Below are positions 15,309-20,187 of a DNA stretch of 20,187 bases, one piece after another. Within the stretch, counting starts at the first letter, position 1. Each line of letters starts with the position of its first letter. The position numbers were made by a program, and so were the translations under genes. The DNA comes from JAVDCA01 sp035293985. GTDB lineage: Bacteria > Pseudomonadota > Alphaproteobacteria > Rhizobiales > Xanthobacteraceae. The notes under the pieces are model-generated. The model searched no databases. It worked only from the letters and a program-made list of their open reading frames with translations, and was not told where the DNA came from. Location of the stretch: contig DATGLS010000033.1 of assembly GCA_035293985.1 (NCBI GenBank), positions 1 through 20,187 of the forward strand, in the 5' to 3' direction.

Positions 15309-15337
15309 ACACTATCTGTTCGGCTTGTGTTCCGCAA
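15309..15337 (-). promoter_or_regulatory. lexA promoter with alphaproteobacterial SOS box
   Basis: The SOS box GTTC-N7-GTTC occupies 15318-15332 (read as GAAC-N7-GAAC towards lexA), 79 bases before the start codon. It lies between a candidate -35 (TTGCGG, 15337-15332) and -10 (TAGTGT, 15314-15309) with 17-base spacing, so LexA bound here would block RNA polymerase. The box matches the established consensus exactly; the promoter hexamers are weaker. Confidence 0.75.
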
Positions 15338-15371
15338 GAATTTAATTCACCACGTTGTTTTTCGGCGAAGT

Positions 15372-16583
15372 TCAGAACGCGAGCTTTACGATGGCACAAC
15401 CGCTGCCCGATTTCGCCGGTGCCGCGTAAGGCTCTCTGATCACGAGACAACCTGCCTTGGCGAGCGGCGACAGCATGGAACTGTCCTGCACCGGAAAGGG
15501 CGTTGCAACCGCGATCCCGTCGGCGCGAATTACGAGCTCCGAGCGCAGATAATCGGCGCGCTCGTCGTTCTCCGGAAGGTCGCGCCCGAGAATCGCCGAT
15601 TCGCAATCAGGCCCGAGATCATGCCGTCCGGCGAGTCGGCGCAGCAGCGGGACGAGGAACAGCACGCCGCAGACGAAGGCCGAGACCGGGTTCCCGGGCA
15701 GGCCGAGGACGTCGATATGGCCGAGACGGCCATACATCAGCGGGCGGCCGGGGCGCATCGCGATCTTCCAGAACGACAGCGCCATGCCTTCGGCCCTGAA
15801 GGCCTTCTGCACCAGGTCGTGGTCGCCGACCGAGGCGCCGCCGGTCGTCACCAGCACGTCGACCGCGAGCTCGCGGGCGCGGCGCACCGCCGCGATCGTC
15901 GCGTCGAGGCGGTCGGGCGCGATGCCGAGGTCGATCACGTCGGCGGCCTCGGCGGCGACCTGCGCGGCGAGCGCAAAGCCGTTGGAATAGACGATCTGGC
16001 CGTGCGCCGGCGTCGTCCCGGGGCGCACCAGCTCGTCGCCGGTCGCGAGGATCGCGACCTTGGCGCGGCGATGCACCGGCACGGTCGGGTGGTTCATGGC
16101 GGCCGCGAGTGCGAGATCGCGGGCGGTGAGGCGATGGCCGGCGGCGAGCAGCGTCTCGCCGGCGCGGAAGTCGAGCCCCTCGGCGCGGATATGGCGGCCC
16201 GGGCCGGCCGGCTTCTGCACGATGACGGTGTCGCCCTCGCGCGCGGTGTGCTCCTGGATCACGATGGTGTCGGCGCCGGGCGGCACGACGCCGCCGGTGA
16301 AGATGCGCGCGGTCTCGCCCGCGCCGACAGGATGATCAAACGGGTGGCCGGCCGCGACCTCGCCGATGAGCTTGAGCCGCGTCGGTGCGCTCGCGACGTC
16401 GGCGGCGCGCACCGCGTAGCCGTCCATCGCCGACACGGCGGCGGGCGGCTGGGTGCGCAATGATGCGAGATCGGCGGCGAGCACGCGGCCGTGCGCGGCC
16501 GCGAGGGGAGCGTTCTCGATGGGGAGGGGGCGCGCCTCCTTCAGCACAAGCGCCTGGGCGTCCGCGACCGAAAGCAACGCCAC
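15372..16583 (-). CDS. moeA: Molybdopterin molybdenumtransferase MoeA
   Basis: A 403-residue enzyme that inserts molybdate into adenylylated molybdopterin, the last common step of molybdenum cofactor synthesis. MoeA landmarks are present: SAMDGYAVRAAD (51-62), IFTGGVVPPGAD (94-105), ILATGDELV, TTGGASVGDHD and LGLPGNPVSAF, followed by the C-terminal beta-barrel domain IV. The GTG start at 16583 is supported by AAAGGAG six bases upstream. It lies 61 bases after moaC and is presumably read with it. The PaoABC-like enzyme in this window depends on this cofactor. Confidence 0.95.
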   Translation of the reverse strand: MALLSVADAQALVLKEARPLPIENAPLAAAHGRVLAADLASLRTQPPAAVSAMDGYAVRAADVASAPTRLKLIGEVAAGHPFDHPVGAGETARIFTGGVVPPGADTIVIQEHTAREGDTVIVQKPAGPGRHIRAEGLDFRAGETLLAAGHRLTARDLALAAAMNHPTVPVHRRAKVAILATGDELVRPGTTPAHGQIVYSNGFALAAQVAAEAADVIDLGIAPDRLDATIAAVRRARELAVDVLVTTGGASVGDHDLVQKAFRAEGMALSFWKIAMRPGRPLMYGRLGHIDVLGLPGNPVSAFVCGVLFLVPLLRRLAGRHDLGPDCESAILGRDLPENDERADYLRSELVIRADGIAVATPFPVQDSSMLSPLAKAGCLVIREPYAAPAKSGSGCAIVKLAF

Positions 16584-16644
16584 GGTTTACTCCTTTGTCG
16601 TTGGCGCCTGATCTGATCCGAAAACCGGCGGCCAATTTTCGGGA

Positions 16645-17127
16645 TCACGCGCGCACTCGATAGTGTCCGGACTTGCCGCCGCGCTTCTCGACCAGATGGA
16701 TGTCCTCGATGCGCATGCCGCGCTCTACCGCCTTGACCATATCGTAGATGGTGAGGCAGGCGACCGACACCGCCGTCAACGCCTCCATCTCGACGCCGGT
16801 CGGGCCGGTGACCTTCACGGTCGCCCGCACCGCGAGGCCGGGAGGATCCTCCTCCGGCGTGATGTCGACCTCGACCTTGGAGACGGGGAGGGGATGGCAC
16901 AGCGGGATCAGCTCGTGCGTGCGCTTCGCCGCCATGATGCCGGCGATGCGGGCGGCGCCGAGCACGTCGCCCTTCTTGGCATTGCCGGAGAGAACGAGCG
17001 CGAGTGTCTCTGCCGACATGGCGACGCGCCCCTGCGCTGTCGCGACGCGCTCGGTCGCGGGCTTCTCCGAGACGTCGACCATGCGCGCCTCGCCGCCGGC
17101 GGAGATGTGGGTGAGCTTGCGCGTCAT
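16645..17127 (-). CDS. moaC: Cyclic pyranopterin monophosphate synthase MoaC
   Basis: A 160-residue enzyme, the family's usual length, that works with MoaA to turn GTP into cyclic pyranopterin monophosphate, the first step of molybdenum cofactor synthesis. Active-site features visible are K51 (NAKKGD), H78 (LCHPLP), the GVEMEAL segment (111-117), D129/K132 (YDMVKA) and the C-terminal EKRGGKSG. The ATG at 17127 gives the conserved MTRKLTHI start. A longer reading to 17307 runs through a repeat element and is rejected. No good ribosome site is seen. The 231-base gap upstream to trpC is filled with repeats, so transcription from the trp genes into moaC may be modulated there. Confidence 0.95.
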   Translation of the reverse strand: MTRKLTHISAGGEARMVDVSEKPATERVATAQGRVAMSAETLALVLSGNAKKGDVLGAARIAGIMAAKRTHELIPLCHPLPVSKVEVDITPEEDPPGLAVRATVKVTGPTGVEMEALTAVSVACLTIYDMVKAVERGMRIEDIHLVEKRGGKSGHYRVRA

Positions 17128-17149
17128 GGCATGGCACGCTGTCAGTGTT

Positions 17150-17205
17150 CCCCTCCCCCCATTCGCGCAGCGAATGGCGGGGAGGGGCCAGGGGTGAGGG
17201 GCGCC
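17150..17205. repeat. Dispersed intergenic repeat, copy 2 (inverted)
   Basis: CCCCTCCCC...ATTCGC (17150-17166) pairs with GCGAATGGCGGGGAGGGG (17170-17187) around a GCA loop with one bulged G. It is followed by GGGTGAGGGGCGCC (17192-17205), the complement of the start of the element at 7542. On the strand of the trp and moa genes this strong hairpin falls just before the moaC start. Confidence 0.55.
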
Positions 17206-17358
17206 GCTTGCGCGGAGCGGGCGGTGTGGGCGCGTACAACGGCGACGGAGCAAACGAAGCCTCCCCACCGCCGCAGCTTCGCTGCGTCGCTCGACCCTCC
17301 CGGCCAACGGGCGGGCAGGTAGCAGCGGAGAGACTGTGCTCCGACCATGGCGAAAGCT
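17206..17358. other. Remaining trpC-moaC intergenic DNA
   Basis: Non-coding. Contains a small hairpin GCAGC-TTC-GCTGC at 17273-17285 and further C/G-rich runs of repeat character. No promoter for moaC was recognised. Confidence 0.35.
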
Positions 17359-18171
17359 CTACTCAGCCGCAGACGCAGACGCCTGCATCAGCAGCGCTTT
17401 CGTCGCCGCCGTCACATCGTCCTGCCGCATCAGGCTTTCGCCGACCAGGAAGGTCGCGATGCCGACCTCGGCGAGGCGGGCGAGATCGGCGGGGGTGAAG
17501 ATGCCGCTTTCGCCGACGAGGACGCGGTCGCGCGGCACGCGCGGGGCGAGGCGCTCGCTCACCGCGAGCGAGGTCGCGAAGGTTTTCAGATCTCGGTTGT
17601 TGATGCCGATGAGGCGCGACTTCAGCCGCAACGCGCGGTCGAGCTCGGCCTCGTCGTGCACCTCGACCAGCACGTCCATGCCGAAGCTGTGCGCGGCCGC
17701 CTCGACCTCGTGCGCGGCCGCGTCATCGAGCGCCGCCATGATGATCAGGATGCAATCGGCGCCGAGCGCGCGCGACTGCGCGACCTGGTAGGGGTCGTAC
17801 ATGAAGTCCTTGCGCAGCACCGGGAGCGCGACCGCGCCGCGCGCCGCGACGAGATGCTCGGGCGTGCCCTGGAACGAGGGCGTGTCGGTGAGCACCGACA
17901 GGCACGTGGCGCCGCCCGCCGCATAGGCGCGCGCCAGCGTCGGGGGATCGAAATCGGCGCGGATCAGGCCCTTCGACGGGCTCGCCTTCTTGATCTCGGC
18001 GATGAGCGCGTGGCGTCCGGCAGCGTGATGACGTTCGATCGCGGCGAGGAAGCCGCGCGGCGGCGATGCCTGCCTGGCGAGCGCCTCGATCTCGGCGAGG
18101 CTGCGCGCGCGCCTCGCGGCCGCGATCTCGTCGCGCTTGTACGCCTCGATACGGTCCAGGATGTCCGCCAT
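17359..18171 (-). CDS. trpC: Indole-3-glycerol phosphate synthase TrpC
   Basis: A 270-residue (beta/alpha)8-barrel enzyme that closes the indole ring from CdRP in tryptophan synthesis. Catalytic and binding residues are present: E59/K61 in IAEIKKASPSKG, K121 in LRKDF, E170 in LVEVHDE, N191 in INNRDL, E221 in VGESGI and S246 in LVGESL. It is a single-domain TrpC, not fused to TrpF. The ATG at 18171 has GAGGAGG upstream and follows the trpD stop by 15 bases, so the two are co-transcribed. Confidence 0.97.
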   Translation of the reverse strand: MADILDRIEAYKRDEIAAARRARSLAEIEALARQASPPRGFLAAIERHHAAGRHALIAEIKKASPSKGLIRADFDPPTLARAYAAGGATCLSVLTDTPSFQGTPEHLVAARGAVALPVLRKDFMYDPYQVAQSRALGADCILIIMAALDDAAAHEVEAAAHSFGMDVLVEVHDEAELDRALRLKSRLIGINNRDLKTFATSLAVSERLAPRVPRDRVLVGESGIFTPADLARLAEVGIATFLVGESLMRQDDVTAATKALLMQASASAAE

Positions 18172-18186
18172 TGGCGCCTCCTCGAG

Positions 18187-19197
18187 TCAGCCACCGGACA
18201 CGACGATCAAGCGCTCGAGCGCGCCCTCCGCCGTGCCGGAATCGATCGACTTCTCGGCGAGTGCGACGCCGGCCTTGAGGTCGGCGGCCTTGCCGGCGAC
18301 CACGAGGGCGGCTGCGGCATTGAGCACCGTGACGTCGCGGAACGGCCCGCGCTGGCCTTTGAGCACGGCGAGCAGTGCTTTGGCGTTGTGGTCGGCGTCG
18401 CCGCCGCGTAGCGCTTCCGGCTTGGCGCGCGCAAGGCCGACGTCCTCGGGCGCGATATCGAAGGTCTTCACCTCGCCGTGGTCGAGCGAGGCGACCGCGG
18501 TCGGGCCCGCGATGGTGATCTCGTCGAGGCCGTCCGAGCCGTGCACCACGAAAGCGCGCTCGGAGCCGAGGTTGCGCAGCACATGCGCGAGCGGCTCGAT
18601 CCATTGCTTGGAGAACACGCCGACCATCTGCCGCTTGACGCCGGCCGGGTTCGACAGCGGCCCGAGCAGGTTGAAGATCGTGCGGGTGCCGAGCTCGACG
18701 CGGGTCGGACCGACATGGCGCATCGCCGGATGATGCGCCGGCGCGAACATGAAGCCGATGCCGGCTTGCGCGATGCAGCGGCTGATATGGTCGGGCGGAA
18801 GGTCGATGCGCACGCCGAGCGCCGCGAGCACGTCCGCCGCCCCCGAGCGCGACGAGAGCGCGCGGTTGCCGTGCTTGGCAACCGGCACGCCGGCGCCGGC
18901 GACGATGAAGGCCGCACAGGTCGAGATGTTGTAGGAGCCGGATGCGTCGCCGCCGGTGCCGACCACGTCGATCGCATCGTCCGGCGCGATCACGCGCAGC
19001 ATCTTCGAGCGCATCGCCGAGACGGCGCCGGTGATCTCCTCGACGGTCTCGCCGCGCACCCGCAGCGCCATGAGCAGCCCGCCCATCTGCGAGGGGGTCG
19101 CCTCGCCCGACATCATCAGGTCGAAGGCGATCGCCGCCTGCTCGCGCGTCAGCGCGGCGCCGGTCGCGGCCTGTCCGATCAGCGCCTTGAGATCCAT
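18187..19197 (-). CDS. trpD: Anthranilate phosphoribosyltransferase TrpD
   Basis: A 336-residue enzyme joining anthranilate and PRPP. The PRPP-binding GTGGD (80-84, then SGSYNIST) and the anthranilate-side KHGNRALSSRSGAADVL (108-124) are intact, and length is normal for the family. The ATG at 19197 has GAGAGG at a 7-base distance and starts 11 bases after the trpG stop; an upstream TTG would overlap trpG and is not needed. It is not fused to TrpG, unlike the E. coli arrangement. Confidence 0.97.
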   Translation of the reverse strand: MDLKALIGQAATGAALTREQAAIAFDLMMSGEATPSQMGGLLMALRVRGETVEEITGAVSAMRSKMLRVIAPDDAIDVVGTGGDASGSYNISTCAAFIVAGAGVPVAKHGNRALSSRSGAADVLAALGVRIDLPPDHISRCIAQAGIGFMFAPAHHPAMRHVGPTRVELGTRTIFNLLGPLSNPAGVKRQMVGVFSKQWIEPLAHVLRNLGSERAFVVHGSDGLDEITIAGPTAVASLDHGEVKTFDIAPEDVGLARAKPEALRGGDADHNAKALLAVLKGQRGPFRDVTVLNAAAALVVAGKAADLKAGVALAEKSIDSGTAEGALERLIVVSGG

Positions 19198-19208
19198 GCG
19201 TGTGCCTC

Positions 19209-19889
19209 TCAATGCGCGGCGAGGCGCGGGGCAGGACGTGAGCGTGGGGTCGATTTCCCTGGCGCGTGCGGCTTGGCGGTGCGCGCAGCGGCGCCGCGGC
19301 GGCCGGTGGCGACGTTCCAGTCGTCGGCGATGTCGAGGAAGTTGCGCAGCATCAGATGTCCGTGCTCGGACGCGATGCTCTCGGGATGGAATTGGACGCC
19401 GTGCACGGGCAGCGAATTATGGGCGAGCCCCATCACCAGGTGGTCGTCGGCCTCGGCTGTGACGGTCAGGTCCTTCGGCATCGTCTTTCGGTCGACCACC
19501 AGCGAGTGATAGCGCGTGGCGCGGAACGGGCCGTTGATGCCGCGAAAGAGGCCCTTGCCGCCGTGCGTCACCTCGGAGAGCTTGCCGTGCACCGGCACCG
19601 GCGCGCGCACGATGTCGCCGCCGAAGGCCTGGCCGATCGCCTGGTGGCCGAGGCAGACGCCGAGAATCGGTATGGTTTTCGCGGCCTCGTCGATCAGGGC
19701 AAGGCAGATGCCGGCCTCGTTGGGCGTGCACGGGCCGGGCGACAGCACGATCGCGTCCGGATCGGCGGCGAGCACCTCGTCAACGGCAATCTTGTCGTTG
19801 CGGTGGACGACCACGTCTGCGCCGAGCCCGCCGAGGTAATGGACGAGGTTGAACGTGAAGCTGTCGTAGTTGTCGACCAGGACGATCAT
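19209..19889 (-). CDS. trpG: Anthranilate synthase glutamine amidotransferase subunit TrpG
   Basis: A 226-residue class I glutamine amidotransferase that supplies ammonia to TrpE. The triad is C79 (GVCLGHQAIG), H168 and E170 (VQFHPES), and the oxyanion loop LSPGPCTPNEAG is present. The family core ends near residue 195. A further ~30 residues form a basic, Pro/Ala/Arg-rich, probably disordered tail (GRRGAAARTAKPHAPGKS...). Folate-pathway PabA is the main alternative, but the trpD-trpC context favours TrpG; it may serve both. trpE is not inside the window. The ribosome site is weak. Confidence 0.95.
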   Translation of the reverse strand: MIVLVDNYDSFTFNLVHYLGGLGADVVVHRNDKIAVDEVLAADPDAIVLSPGPCTPNEAGICLALIDEAAKTIPILGVCLGHQAIGQAFGGDIVRAPVPVHGKLSEVTHGGKGLFRGINGPFRATRYHSLVVDRKTMPKDLTVTAEADDHLVMGLAHNSLPVHGVQFHPESIASEHGHLMLRNFLDIADDWNVATGRRGAAARTAKPHAPGKSTPRSRPAPRLAAH

Positions 19890-19926
19890 GACGCGGAATG
19901 GCGGCTGTTTGCTTGCTCGGTCAAGG

Positions 19927-19955
19927 ATTTAGCCCGCAGGGCGCGCGGGGGTCAA
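19927..19955 (-). promoter_or_regulatory. Candidate promoter for trpGDC
   Basis: On the minus strand TTGACC (19955-19950; 5 of 6 to TTGACA) is spaced 17 bases from CTAAAT (19932-19927; 3 of 6 to TATAAT). A start near 19920 would give a ~30-base leader to trpG. A second TTGACA at 20056-20051 has no good -10. No Trp-rich leader peptide or attenuator was recognised. Confidence 0.35.
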
Positions 19956-19968
19956 GGCGCCCAACCCG

Positions 19969-20039
19969 GTCAATGCGAGGCGCGCAGCGCCGAAGCAATC
20001 TCGACCCGCGAGCGCAGGCATTCGCGGATCGAGATTGCT
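19969..20039. repeat. GTCAATGCGAG / GCAATCTCGA hairpin repeat
   Basis: GCAATCTCGACCCGCGA (19995-20011) pairs with TCGCGGATCGAGATTGC (20022-20038) with a single C-A mismatch, plus one more outer pair, giving an ~18-bp stem. It is preceded by CAATGCGAGGCGCGCAGCGC, which resembles the head of the 14484 element. A long non-coding hairpin of the dispersed-repeat type, directly upstream of the trpG candidate promoter. Confidence 0.6.
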
Positions 20040-20078
20040 CTTATGCCCCCTGTCAAGCAATGAGGCGCGATTGTTTTT

Positions 20079-20102
20079 CTGCCGAGGCATTGGCCTCGGC
20101 AG
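20079..20102. repeat. Perfect 10-bp hairpin near the right edge
   Basis: CTGCCGAGGC (20079-20088) pairs fully with GCCTCGGCAG (20093-20102) across the loop ATTG. A T5 run lies before the stem on the plus strand, not after it, so it is not a standard intrinsic terminator in either direction. The remaining 20103-20187 shows no gene. Confidence 0.5.
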
Positions 20103-20187
20103 GTGTGTCGCGGGATGATCGTGCAAAGGTGGGGACGAAGCCTTGAGACGTCGGTGATCAATCTCTCATGCGCGTGTTTCCGCAGAA

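Noticed and set aside
17128..17307. N-terminal extension of MoaC
   Set aside because: The added 60 residues come from a palindromic repeat; the family begins at the ATG at 17127.
20071..20102. Intrinsic terminator at the right edge
   Set aside because: The T-run is on the wrong side of the stem for either direction of transcription.
1..20187. CRISPR array, tRNA/rRNA gene, insertion sequence or transposase
   Set aside because: No regularly spaced identical repeats with spacers, no cloverleaf-like or rRNA sequence, and no transposase or recombinase-like protein were seen.

Overview
The window looks chromosomal, from a high-GC alphaproteobacterium, most likely Hyphomicrobiales (Rhizobiales) near Bradyrhizobiaceae/Xanthobacteraceae. 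This rests on the tight trpG-trpD-trpC-moaC-moeA-lexA order, an alphaproteobacterial SOS box (GTTC-N7-GTTC) in front of lexA, an EcfG-type general-stress promoter, an HWE/HisKA_2 histidine kinase, a Rhizobiales-style ComEC, and short dispersed hairpin repeats of the kind common in these genomes. No lineage was tested by search.

Layout. (1) 1-1080: two small leftward genes of phage/accessory character, a HAD-like phosphatase with an extra C-terminal module and a small cysteine-pair protein. (2) 1081-3366: comEC, a membrane DNA-uptake channel. (3) 3663-7341: a three-gene, ATGA-coupled molybdenum hydroxylase operon of the PaoABC/YagTSR aldehyde oxidoreductase type, followed by the last ~47 codons of a lost endonuclease/exonuclease/phosphatase gene. 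(4) 7602-10803: a leftward sensor kinase (PAS-GAF-PAS-PAS-PAS-HisKA_2-HATPase) and receiver-only response regulator, overlapping and preceded by a GGAAC-N17-CGTT EcfG-type promoter. (5) 11186-12109: a ketopantoate-reductase-family protein. (6) 12284-14400: a divergent ArsR-like regulator and MFS transporter sharing a 152-bp intergenic region with a perfect 7-6-7 palindrome, a candidate operator. (7) 14535-19889: lexA, moeA, moaC, trpC, trpD and trpG, all leftward. (8) 19890-20187: non-coding, rich in hairpins.

How parts may work together. trpG, trpD and trpC encode steps of tryptophan synthesis. moaC and moeA supply molybdenum cofactor, which the PaoABC-like enzyme needs, although they belong to the conserved trp-lexA block and the link is probably fortuitous. 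The kinase/regulator pair probably belongs to, or is induced by, the PhyR-EcfG general stress response. The stretch between comEC and lexA looks like a patchwork of accessory modules.

No clearly new system is evident. The best leads are the EcfG-type promoter on the kinase operon, the ArsR/MFS candidate operator with its adjacent 10-bp tandem repeat, the EEP-nuclease remnant at the end of the Mo-hydroxylase operon, and the two-module HAD protein.
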